DNA of 12,776 nt from Candidatus Saccharimonadia bacterium (GTDB taxonomy: Bacteria; Patescibacteriota; Saccharimonadia; Saccharimonadales; SZUA-47). Positions 6,604-12,683 of this stretch are shown here, piece by piece. The position numbers were made by a program, and so were the translations under genes. Position 1 is the stretch's first letter. Every line of letters begins with the position of its first letter. A model generated the notes under the pieces. That model ran no database searches and was not told the DNA's origin. It was given only the letters and a program-made list of their open reading frames with translations. The stretch spans positions 1 through 12,776 of the forward strand of contig CALLJT010000064.1 of the NCBI GenBank assembly GCA_938050265.1. Reading direction: 5' to 3'.

Positions 6604-6612
6604 ACTATATCA
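6604..6612 (-). promoter_or_regulatory. Extended -10 promoter of murA (leaderless)
   Basis: On the minus strand, TGA followed by TATAGT (plus-strand 6609-6604) is an extended -10 element. It ends exactly 7 nt before the murA ATG. There is no recognisable Shine-Dalgarno at the right distance within those 7 nt. Confidence 0.55.
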
Positions 6613-6647
6613 TGCGTGGTATATACGGGGCAAGGGGTGGGTACTAC

Positions 6648-6678
6648 TTGAACACGGCACGCCCGAGGCTGCTATACT
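6648..6678 (+). promoter_or_regulatory. Promoter of glyA
   Basis: TATACT (6673-6678) preceded by TGC forms an extended -10; TTGAAC (6648-6653) is a possible -35, though its 19-nt spacer is long. Transcription would start near 6685, leaving about 80 nt of leader. The leader opens with a small hairpin (TGATAT 6691-6696 / ATATCA 6703-6708) and ends with GGAGG (6754-6758), 6 nt before the ATG at 6765. Confidence 0.6.
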
Positions 6679-6764
6679 AATTACATGATCTGATATACGC
6701 ACATATCACACTGTGAGAATGGTGGCACACTACACATAAATATATAGTTATACGGAGGGTATGT

Positions 6765-8090
6765 ATGGCGATAATTAAAACGGATATACACGAACTTATT
6801 GACCAAGAAGAACAGCGCCAACTGCGAAAAATTGGACTGATCCCAAGTGAAAACAACGGTTCACCAGAGATGCATGACGTACTGTCAAGCTGTTTAAGCA
6901 ACAAATACTCAGAGGGGTATGAAGGCAGACGCTACTACGAAGGTAGTCAGGTGATCGACCAAATAGAATACCAAGCTCGTACACGGATTATGTCACTGTT
7001 CGGTGTGCCGTACGTTAACGTGCAGCCATATTCTGGTTCGCCGGCGAATAGTGCAATTTATTTTGCTCTGATGGAACCGGGTGATACGCTCATGGGGTTG
7101 AAGCTCGCTATGGGTGGGCATCTGACGCACGGTCATCCAAATGTCACGTTTTCTGGCAAATATTTCAATGCAGTTCAGTATGGAGTGGATGATCGAGCAC
7201 GCATTGATTTCGACGAAGTTCGTGCATTAGCGAAAAAGCATAAACCTAAGGTGCTAATAGCGGGCAACACAGCGTATCCATTCGAGATGGATTTTAAGAA
7301 ATTCCGCGACATAGCTGACGAAGCTGGAGCATGGTTGGTGGCTGACATTTCCCATGTGACTGGACTGGTCGTTGGTGGCGAGCATCCTGATCCAGTTCCG
7401 TATGCTGACGTGATCATGAGCACGACACACAAAACATTCCGTGGACCACGCGGTGCGATGATCATGGTGACAGAGCGCGGCATGGAACGTGACCCGAGTC
7501 TCGGCAAAAAGATCGACTCTGCGATAATACCTGGGCTCCAGGGCGGTCCGCATAATGCGACAACCGCGGCTATCGCTATAGCAGCTGAGCAGGCTGCTCG
7601 ACCAGAGTTTACCGAGTACGCCAAACAGATTAGGCGCAACGCTGACGCACTTGCTGCTTCACTGAAAGACCGCGGTGTAAAACTTGTCGGTGACGGGACG
7701 GAAACACACCTGATGGTTGTCGACCTGACGTCGTACAGTGATGGACTGGGCACACAGGTTGCCTATGCCATGGACGTTGCCGGTATGTATGCGAACCGCA
7801 ACACAGTACCGCACGAACCGTGTTCACCGTTCTACCCGTCTGGCATACGCCTTGGTACGCCTCTCGTGACGACACGTGGCATGAAAGAGCCAGAAATGGA
7901 ACAGATAGGCGAATGGATAGCTCGCGTTATTGATCGGGTCAAAGACCATACGATGCCTGAAGACAAAACAAAGCGCTCAGCATTTGTAAAAGAATTCCGA
8001 GCCACAGCAGACGCGGACAGCGTGCTACTGGGTATCGAAAAAGAAGTCGCCGAACTCACAGCAAAATTCCCACTATTCCAGTGGCTGTAA
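6765..8090 (+). CDS. glyA: Serine hydroxymethyltransferase
   Basis: A 441-residue PLP enzyme of the fold-type I SHMT family, which interconverts serine plus tetrahydrofolate with glycine plus 5,10-methylene-tetrahydrofolate. Visible signatures are the N-terminal LIPSENNGSPEM (25-36), NKYSEGYEGRRYYEG (46-60), VADISHVTG with Asp194 and His197 contacting PLP, STTHKTFRGPRG with Schiff-base Lys223, and the C-terminal SGIRLGTP substrate-Arg loop. Several positions differ from the E. coli enzyme (for example QPYSGSPAN for QPHSGSQAN), consistent with a divergent lineage rather than loss of function. Strong Shine-Dalgarno GGAGG selects ATG 6765. It is divergent from murA; its 3' end overlaps the sanA-like gene tail to tail by 18 nt. 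Confidence 0.96.
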   Translation: MAIIKTDIHELIDQEEQRQLRKIGLIPSENNGSPEMHDVLSSCLSNKYSEGYEGRRYYEGSQVIDQIEYQARTRIMSLFGVPYVNVQPYSGSPANSAIYFALMEPGDTLMGLKLAMGGHLTHGHPNVTFSGKYFNAVQYGVDDRARIDFDEVRALAKKHKPKVLIAGNTAYPFEMDFKKFRDIADEAGAWLVADISHVTGLVVGGEHPDPVPYADVIMSTTHKTFRGPRGAMIMVTERGMERDPSLGKKIDSAIIPGLQGGPHNATTAAIAIAAEQAARPEFTEYAKQIRRNADALAASLKDRGVKLVGDGTETHLMVVDLTSYSDGLGTQVAYAMDVAGMYANRNTVPHEPCSPFYPSGIRLGTPLVTTRGMKEPEMEQIGEWIARVIDRVKDHTMPEDKTKRSAFVKEFRATADADSVLLGIEKEVAELTAKFPLFQWL

Positions 8091-8789
8091 TTGGATGGGG
8101 TCACCCAGGACGGTTGGCTCACCCCATATCATGGTGTTAAATGTGGCTTTGTCGCGGGCGAGGACTTCGCGCCAGCGTTGACCAATTTTGAGCCCGCTGC
8201 TGGCTTCGCCGTCACTCTGAACGCCGTAGGCAGTTATGTCGAAGTGCTTGCAGAGATACAGAGCACGCGGCAGGTGTGTTGATTCAGAAACGAGTATCGC
8301 GTGGGTGACGCCAAAAATTTTCGACGCCCGTTCACACGTTTCGTACGTGCTGCGCCCTGCGAAATCCGCTTGAAGTACCTGCGGACTAACGCCGCGTTCG
8401 TTGACGAGATACTGAAACATTTCTCGTGGCTCATTGTATGATTCGAATCGGTTGTCTCCAGACAGAATGAGCCGGTCAACAATATCCGCTTCTAGTAGTT
8501 CAGCGGCTTGGTCGAGCCTGTCACGCAGTAGCGGCCGCGGTCCGTCTTCTGTGACGCCACCTCCGAACACGATGCCTGTTCTGAACTGCGATAGGTCGTC
8601 GATCGCGCTGAGTTGTTCAGGGCGGAGTGAGCGTTGGTCGTGTTTGTAGATAATCGCATAGGATGCAACCGTATACGCGACGATACAAGCGACACCTAGC
8701 AGGAGCAGCTGAAAAAAATAGGCACGCACGTATGCGTAGTGCGATCTAAAATCGGTGGCCTCACGAATTATGTGGCGTACGAGGTGCAT
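8073..8789 (-). CDS. SanA/YdcF-like DUF218 membrane protein
   Basis: 238 residues from ATG 8789, chosen over an adjacent TTG because AGGAG lies 6 nt before it. One hydrophobic segment (about 25-47) anchors the protein, with the DUF218 domain after it. Family motifs are GIVFGGGV (72-79), RPLLRDRLDQA (85-95), ILSGDNR (108-114), YNEPREM (118-124), DFAGRSTYET (142-151) and VSESTHLPRAL (167-177). The YNEP and AGxxTxET pattern fits the SanA branch, linked in enterobacteria to vancomycin exclusion at high temperature and thus envelope integrity; the biochemical activity is unknown. The gene overlaps the end of murB by 29 nt and forms an operon with it. The plus-strand stretch ATGGGGT...ACCCCAT (8095-8127) in its last codons could form a hairpin. 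Confidence 0.88.
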   Translation of the reverse strand: MHLVRHIIREATDFRSHYAYVRAYFFQLLLLGVACIVAYTVASYAIIYKHDQRSLRPEQLSAIDDLSQFRTGIVFGGGVTEDGPRPLLRDRLDQAAELLEADIVDRLILSGDNRFESYNEPREMFQYLVNERGVSPQVLQADFAGRSTYETCERASKIFGVTHAILVSESTHLPRALYLCKHFDITAYGVQSDGEASSGLKIGQRWREVLARDKATFNTMIWGEPTVLGDPIQLQPLE

Positions 8790-9837
8790 CAAAGTCTCCT
8801 AGTATTCTGGCCTCTGGTTCGAGATGAATGTCGAACGTCTGCTTGACGACGGCCTGTACATGCATGGCTACATCATAAACTTCTTGTGCGAGTGCGTGGT
8901 CGAGGGCCTCGATTTTCAGTACATTTTGGTCGTTGAACTTCACGCAGCCCCATTGCTGGCCACGACTGAACCCAGCGGCGAGCATGACGTGGGCTGCAGA
9001 TACACGTTTCGAATCGCCACCGTGTACGGCGTTCATTTTGCGCACCTCTTCTTTGGTTTTGCCGGTTTCGTCGTGCTGAATGATGCGCTCGGCTGTTGCC
9101 TGATCAACCATGGGGTTACGGAAAAACGAGCCGACTGTTTTCGCGACCTGGCCACTATCCGGTTTCCAGAGTGACCCAGCTCGTGATCGAGCTTCTGTGA
9201 TAATTCGCCTGCGGCCCGCGAGTGTATCAGGCGAAATTCCGAGCTCCTGCGCGACGTCCAGAGCTTTTTGGTATTCGATGTCTTGAGTGGGTGTGTCGCT
9301 GAGAGCAAAGCAGACTCTCAAGATGATCAGGTCTGCATGCTCAGGTTGCTGAAACACCGATGTTTTGTAGTCCCAGATGAACTGATCCCCAGTCATGCGT
9401 TTGACGGTCGAGGAGTCGGGGTCCCAGACATCTACCCATTTGACGATCGGGCCAACGGACTGACCATAGGCGGTTATGTTGATAAACGTTGCAGCACCGA
9501 CACTGCCAGGGATTTCACTCATGAGTTCACAGCCCCAGAGGTTGTTTTTTATCGCAGCCTGCACAACGTCGTCCCACCATACGCCTGCGTCAGCGATAAC
9601 AGTGGTGCCGTCGACCGTTAAGGCGCCGCCTTTGATCACGAACGTCATGCCAGGCAGCCCTTTGTCTGATATAAGCGTGTTGCTGCCGTAGCCAAGGAGC
9701 CACACCGGTTGGATGTCTGCGTGCTCGGATAATACGTTAATGAGTGTCTGCGTGTCGTTTATTTCTGCGAAGTATTCGGCAGTTCCACCTATCCCAAAAG
9801 AGGTGTAGTCTGCGAGAGGTACGTTTTTCTGTAACAT
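8761..9837 (-). CDS. murB: UDP-N-acetylenolpyruvoylglucosamine reductase
   Basis: A 358-residue flavoenzyme that reduces the MurA product to UDP-MurNAc with NADPH. The FAD-binding part shows YTSFGIGG (11-18), LLGYGSNTLISD (47-58) and SEIPGSVGAATFINITAYG (107-125). The C-terminal domain has the proton-donor Ser237 in GSFFRNP and LEPEARILG (339-347) with the catalytic Glu. The length and the absence of a type II deletion suit type I MurB. The position of the substrate-binding Arg in E. coli MurB (YRDS, Arg159) appears as Lys158 in DYKTSVF. The ATG at 9837 lies 7 nt after an extended -10, so the mRNA is probably leaderless. It is first in an operon with the sanA-like gene and divergent from the HTH/DUF3467 gene. 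MurA is encoded nearby on the same strand. Confidence 0.95.
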   Translation of the reverse strand: MLQKNVPLADYTSFGIGGTAEYFAEINDTQTLINVLSEHADIQPVWLLGYGSNTLISDKGLPGMTFVIKGGALTVDGTTVIADAGVWWDDVVQAAIKNNLWGCELMSEIPGSVGAATFINITAYGQSVGPIVKWVDVWDPDSSTVKRMTGDQFIWDYKTSVFQQPEHADLIILRVCFALSDTPTQDIEYQKALDVAQELGISPDTLAGRRRIITEARSRAGSLWKPDSGQVAKTVGSFFRNPMVDQATAERIIQHDETGKTKEEVRKMNAVHGGDSKRVSAAHVMLAAGFSRGQQWGCVKFNDQNVLKIEALDHALAQEVYDVAMHVQAVVKQTFDIHLEPEARILGDFDAPRTPHNS

Positions 9838-9844
9838 ATCTAGC

Positions 9845-9853
9845 AGTATAGCA
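9845..9853 (-). promoter_or_regulatory. Extended -10 promoter of murB (leaderless)
   Basis: On the minus strand, TGC followed by TATACT (plus-strand 9850-9845) is an extended -10 whose last base is 7 nt before the murB ATG. No Shine-Dalgarno sequence fits in the gap. It lies only 12 nt from the opposing -10 of the divergent gene at 9863-9871, so the two polymerases would compete for the same DNA. Confidence 0.65.
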
Positions 9854-9862
9854 GGCGATAGA

Positions 9863-9871
9863 TGATATAAT
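9863..9871 (+). promoter_or_regulatory. Extended -10 promoter of the HTH/DUF3467 gene
   Basis: TGA followed by consensus TATAAT (9866-9871) is an extended -10. Transcription would start near 9878, leaving a short leader with AGGAG (9884-9888), 8 nt before the ATG at 9897. Confidence 0.65.
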
Positions 9872-9896
9872 TATCTACGATATAGGAGTAACATCA

Positions 9897-10490
9897 ATGA
9901 GTGGAAAAAAGATACAACCGTTCGAGCCGTTTGGCAAGATACTACGCTCTATTCGTGAACAATCCCAGAAGACGTCTGATGAGGTATCTGGAGCAGTAGA
10001 AATTGAATCAAGCAAACTGTCCGCATACGAACTTGGTAAGACACGTCCGAGCGAAGACATATTGCTGCTGTTGATAAAGCATTTTGATGTGTCTGACGAT
10101 CAGGCACGAGAACTGTGGAGGCTTGCAGGTTACGGCGACCAGCCGATGGACGAGTCACTGTATTTTACAAACGACACAGGTGAGTATGACGACCTGGACC
10201 AGTTCGATCATATGGGTCATGGGCATTCACACGCCGCTATGATGATGCCGCATCCACCCGTCGTGTATACAGACATGATCCAGGTTATGGTCAACAACTA
10301 CGGTGTGATCATGAACTTCATGCAGGGCGCAGGGTCAAGTCCGGCCCCGCTGGCGGTAGCGCGTATTGGCATGAGTAAAGAGCATGCTCGAAGTGTACTG
10401 TCGGTACTTCAGAAAACACTCGAACAAGCCGACGAACTTGAAGCGAAGTCTACCCAACCCCCGAAACAACTCCCCCCTGGCAAAGATTAA
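9897..10490 (+). CDS. XRE-family HTH protein with His/Met-rich linker and DUF3467 domain
   Basis: 197 residues. Residues about 12-75 form an XRE-type HTH (LRSIREQSQKTSDEVSGAV, then SKLSAYELGKTRPS). A linker at 105-119 is strikingly rich in His and Met (HMGHGHSH followed by MMMPHP) and could bind a metal such as copper or nickel. Residues about 122-180 (VVYTDMIQVMVNNYGVIMNF, then VARIGMSKEHARSVLSVLQKTL) match the DUF3467 pattern of two strands followed by a PEHAK-like turn and a helix. The tail is Pro/Lys-rich. AGGAG 8 nt upstream fixes the start. Transcribed divergently from murB across a 59-bp gap, it could control both promoters, but this is inference. Metal sensing is a hypothesis from composition only. 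Confidence 0.8.
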   Translation: MSGKKIQPFEPFGKILRSIREQSQKTSDEVSGAVEIESSKLSAYELGKTRPSEDILLLLIKHFDVSDDQARELWRLAGYGDQPMDESLYFTNDTGEYDDLDQFDHMGHGHSHAAMMMPHPPVVYTDMIQVMVNNYGVIMNFMQGAGSSPAPLAVARIGMSKEHARSVLSVLQKTLEQADELEAKSTQPPKQLPPGKD

Positions 10491-10508
10491 TTATCTTAAC
10501 TGACAGCT

Positions 10509-10539
10509 GTCTCTGTAAGATGATCAGTCATACAGAGAC
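10509..10539. repeat. Inverted repeat upstream of cls
   Basis: GTCTCTGTA (10509-10517) and TACAGAGAC (10531-10539) are perfect 9-bp arms with a 13-nt loop. An adjacent palindrome, GACAGCTGTC (10502-10511), overlaps the left arm. No T-run follows, so this is not a canonical terminator. It ends 8 nt before the -10 of cls, where an operator would lie. Confidence 0.5.
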
Positions 10540-10547
10540 TAGACCTG

Positions 10548-10553
10548 TATACT
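10548..10553 (+). promoter_or_regulatory. -10 element of the cls operon (leaderless from ATG 10561)
   Basis: TATACT ends exactly 7 nt before ATG 10561. An in-frame GTG at 10555 lies inside that gap, upstream of the predicted transcription start, and has no Shine-Dalgarno sequence, so the ATG is the better start. The -35 is not recognisable. Confidence 0.55.
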
Positions 10554-10560
10554 AGTGAGT

Positions 10561-12015
10561 ATGTTTGATTTGAATCGTCTGTTTGCTGGGTTTTTTGTTG
10601 TTGAATGGGTGATCCGGCTGGTTATGTTGTTTATTGTGCCGCGTAAGTTGCGGCCCGCCAATGCCAATGCCTGGCTGCTACTGATTATGGTGGCGCCGTC
10701 TATCGGTACGATCGTGTTCTATATGTTTGGAGCGCCGAAGCTTCCTACGCGGCGACGGGAGCACCTCAAGCAAGTCAACGATCTGACCGCAACCGAGATC
10801 GACCAACTCCGCCGTGCAAACCCAGGAGTGTTCAGTGAGATAGAGGACGCTGATCTGCGTTCTATAGCGAAGCTTGCGACGTATCTGGGCGGGCTGCCCC
10901 CGAAGCGCGGGAATGCGGTGCAGTTTCAGTCTGACTATGAAGCAGTGTTTGCGTCAATTGCAGCGAGTATCGATGAGGCGCAGGATTTCGTGCATATCGA
11001 ATATTTCGTAGCCGCGTACGATGAATCAACAAAGGTTGTGTTTGATGCTGTGGCACGAGCAACGAGCAGAGGCGTAAAGGTTCGGTTTTTGTATGACAAA
11101 CTCCTGTCGCGGCCACATGGCAATGTGCGACTGCTCGAAAAAGTCCTCACACAGTCCGGAGCTGATGTACGAGCGATGATGCCGCTGAGGCTTGTACCGG
11201 GACCGTCGTTTACTCGGCCAGACCTACGTAATCACCGCAAAATCGTGGTCGTTGACGGAGTTGTAGCGTATAGCGGGTCACAAAACCTCGTGGACAAAAC
11301 GTATGCGCGAAAAGACAGTTTGTACTACGAAGACGTCGTCGGTCGGTTCGAGGGACCCGTCGTATGGCAGCTCAATAACGTGTTTCGTGCGGACTGGTTC
11401 GCAGAAACAGGTCAGCCGCTACTAGACACTGTGGAAGACCTCGACATGCCACCACCTGCAGGGAATGTCATCGCGCAGGTGCTGCCAAGCGGCCCAAGCT
11501 ATGACAACGACAACAACGTGAAACTCTATACGGCGATGGTACATGCCGCAAAAGAACAGGTCCGTATCGTCGTGCCGTATTTTGTGCCCGACGAGTCATT
11601 GCTCGACGCGATTACTGCCGCAGCTCAGAGGGGCGTATCGGTGACTATGATCAATTCAGAGGTCAAGGAGAAACTGTTTTCAGCCCATGCGCAGCGCTCA
11701 TACTACGAAGAGCTGCTCAAAGCTGGTGTGGAGTTGTATCTCTACGAAGACCCTGTGTTTTTGCATACAAAACAAGTTATCATCGACAGTGATGTGGCGA
11801 TTGTTGGCTCAAGCAACCTTGATCGCCGTTCGTTTGAGCTGGATTTTGAAGTCAACACCATTGTGTACGACAGAGAGGCAGTTTTGCAGCTACTAGAAAT
11901 CGAGTCTACATACTTCGTAAATTCTCAGAAAATTACACTGGAGCAGTGGCACGGCCGATCGTTGCCGCATAAAATGCTCGATAGTGTGGCACGGCTCACG
12001 GCAGGCCTGCAGTGA
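10561..12015 (+). CDS. cls: Cardiolipin synthase (phospholipase D family)
   Basis: 484 residues. Two N-terminal hydrophobic segments (about 8-27 and 36-56) anchor it to the membrane. Two PLD domains follow with complete HKD motifs: His225-Lys227-Asp232 in HRKIVVVDG, and His402-Lys404-Asp409 in HTKQVIIDS, each followed by the typical GSxN (SGSQN, VGSSN). Length and order match bacterial ClsA-type enzymes, which condense two phosphatidylglycerols into cardiolipin and glycerol. I place the start at ATG 10561, two codons inside the longest reading, because of the promoter position. The TGA overlaps the GTG of a YqeG/Gep4-like phosphatase by 4 nt, so the two are translationally coupled. Other PLD-type transphosphatidylases remain possible. 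Confidence 0.93.
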   Translation: MFDLNRLFAGFFVVEWVIRLVMLFIVPRKLRPANANAWLLLIMVAPSIGTIVFYMFGAPKLPTRRREHLKQVNDLTATEIDQLRRANPGVFSEIEDADLRSIAKLATYLGGLPPKRGNAVQFQSDYEAVFASIAASIDEAQDFVHIEYFVAAYDESTKVVFDAVARATSRGVKVRFLYDKLLSRPHGNVRLLEKVLTQSGADVRAMMPLRLVPGPSFTRPDLRNHRKIVVVDGVVAYSGSQNLVDKTYARKDSLYYEDVVGRFEGPVVWQLNNVFRADWFAETGQPLLDTVEDLDMPPPAGNVIAQVLPSGPSYDNDNNVKLYTAMVHAAKEQVRIVVPYFVPDESLLDAITAAAQRGVSVTMINSEVKEKLFSAHAQRSYYEELLKAGVELYLYEDPVFLHTKQVIIDSDVAIVGSSNLDRRSFELDFEVNTIVYDREAVLQLLEIESTYFVNSQKITLEQWHGRSLPHKMLDSVARLTAGLQ

Positions 12016-12512
12016 AAACCACAGTTCATCTCGTACGGTCTGTGCTGGATGTAGATCTACAAGAGCTGTCTCAAGCAGGTGTGGAGTGTGCATTGTTTGA
12101 CATAGAAGGTACGATTGCTGAATGGGGCGGCAGTGTCGTGCACGAACAGACTCGGGTGCACATCGAACGGTCCGGGATCACTAAGCTCGGCATTGTGTCA
12201 AACGTGCATAGAACACATGCCGATCGTGCGCAGCGAGTAGCGACGCAGATTGCCGCTAGTTCATGTCAGTATCCAGCTACGTTCATGCAGCGCAAACCGA
12301 GCGCATACATGCCTCGTGCTGCTATGCAGGAGCTCGGCGTACTACCGGATCAAACAGTGTTTTTCGGCGACAAAATACTTGATGTTCTTGCGGCGCGGAG
12401 AGCTGGAGTCCGCACGGTGTACTGGGTAGACAAACTTGGCGCACCAGACCAATGGTATGACACTTATGTGTATCGTAGAGTGGAGCCTTGGTTGAAGAGA
12501 CTGTTCTCGTAG
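12012..12512 (+). CDS. YqeG/Gep4-like HAD phosphatase (possible PGP phosphatase)
   Basis: A 166-residue HAD-superfamily protein starting at GTG in a GTGA overlap with cls. Motif I is FDIEGTIAEW with nucleophile Asp30. Motif II is VSN (Ser63). Lys95 (QRKPS) and FFGDKILDV (117-125) supply motifs III and IV. The short, cap-less layout and the lead-in (VRSVLDVDLQELSQAGVECALFD) fit the YqeG family, whose relative Gep4 dephosphorylates phosphatidylglycerophosphate to phosphatidylglycerol. Placement after cardiolipin synthase fits that role, since PG is the Cls substrate. Oddly, the second motif-I acid, normally Asp (DxD), is Glu32, which may alter activity. Function as a PGP phosphatase is inferred from family and context. 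Confidence 0.82.
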   Translation: MKTTVHLVRSVLDVDLQELSQAGVECALFDIEGTIAEWGGSVVHEQTRVHIERSGITKLGIVSNVHRTHADRAQRVATQIAASSCQYPATFMQRKPSAYMPRAAMQELGVLPDQTVFFGDKILDVLAARRAGVRTVYWVDKLGAPDQWYDTYVYRRVEPWLKRLFS

Positions 12513-12529
12513 GCTCACGGAGGGTGAGC
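12513..12529 (+). other. Small hairpin after the YqeG-like gene
   Basis: GCTCAC (12513-12518) and GTGAGC (12524-12529) pair around GGAGG. It starts directly after the stop codon but is followed by A-rich rather than T-rich sequence, so it is not a standard intrinsic terminator. Confidence 0.35.
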
Positions 12530-12579
12530 AAGAAAATACGCTAAACATTTGCATTTTCGCGATGTACTCTTTACCATGA

Positions 12580-12655
12580 AACGTATACCGCTTACGTTCT
12601 CGCAGACGTGAGCCTGTTGAATATAAATAACAAAAAGTAACGTATCACATACGTT
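12580..12655. promoter_or_regulatory. Two AACGTA/TACGTT inverted-repeat sites upstream of the last gene
   Basis: AACGTA (12580-12585) and TACGTT (12593-12598) are spaced by 7 nt. A second, better site, AACGTAT (12639-12645) and ATACGTT (12649-12655), has a 3-nt centre. Both lie in the 171-bp gap before the ATG at 12684. The shared half-site suggests one dimeric regulator. No clear promoter hexamers are seen in the gap. Confidence 0.45.
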
Positions 12656-12683
12656 TCGAAAAAAAGGGGCGCGGTACACAGCA

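Noticed and set aside
6761..6778. Five-codon frame overlapping the glyA start
   Set aside because: It lies only 2 nt after the Shine-Dalgarno sequence, too close for initiation; the ATG at 6765 has the proper spacing and the conserved protein.
7175..7753. 192-residue minus-strand open frame inside glyA
   Set aside because: The glyA frame is unmistakable; the antisense frame is Ser/Pro-rich and motif-free, a shadow.
8095..8127. ATGGGGT/ACCCCAT inverted repeat as a terminator for glyA
   Set aside because: It has a 19-nt spacer and no T-tract, and it lies in the coding region of the sanA-like gene; it may fold but lacks the marks of an intrinsic terminator.
637..12060. Palindrome GTAGATCTAC present at 637-646 and 12051-12060
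   Set aside because: One copy overlaps a stop codon and the other lies inside the YqeG-like coding region; two copies without shared context look like chance.
12576..12611. 11-codon frame starting ATGAAACGT, a possible leader peptide
   Set aside because: No Shine-Dalgarno, no -10 at the 7-nt spacing, and no repeated regulatory codons; the stretch is better explained by the AACGTA inverted repeats.
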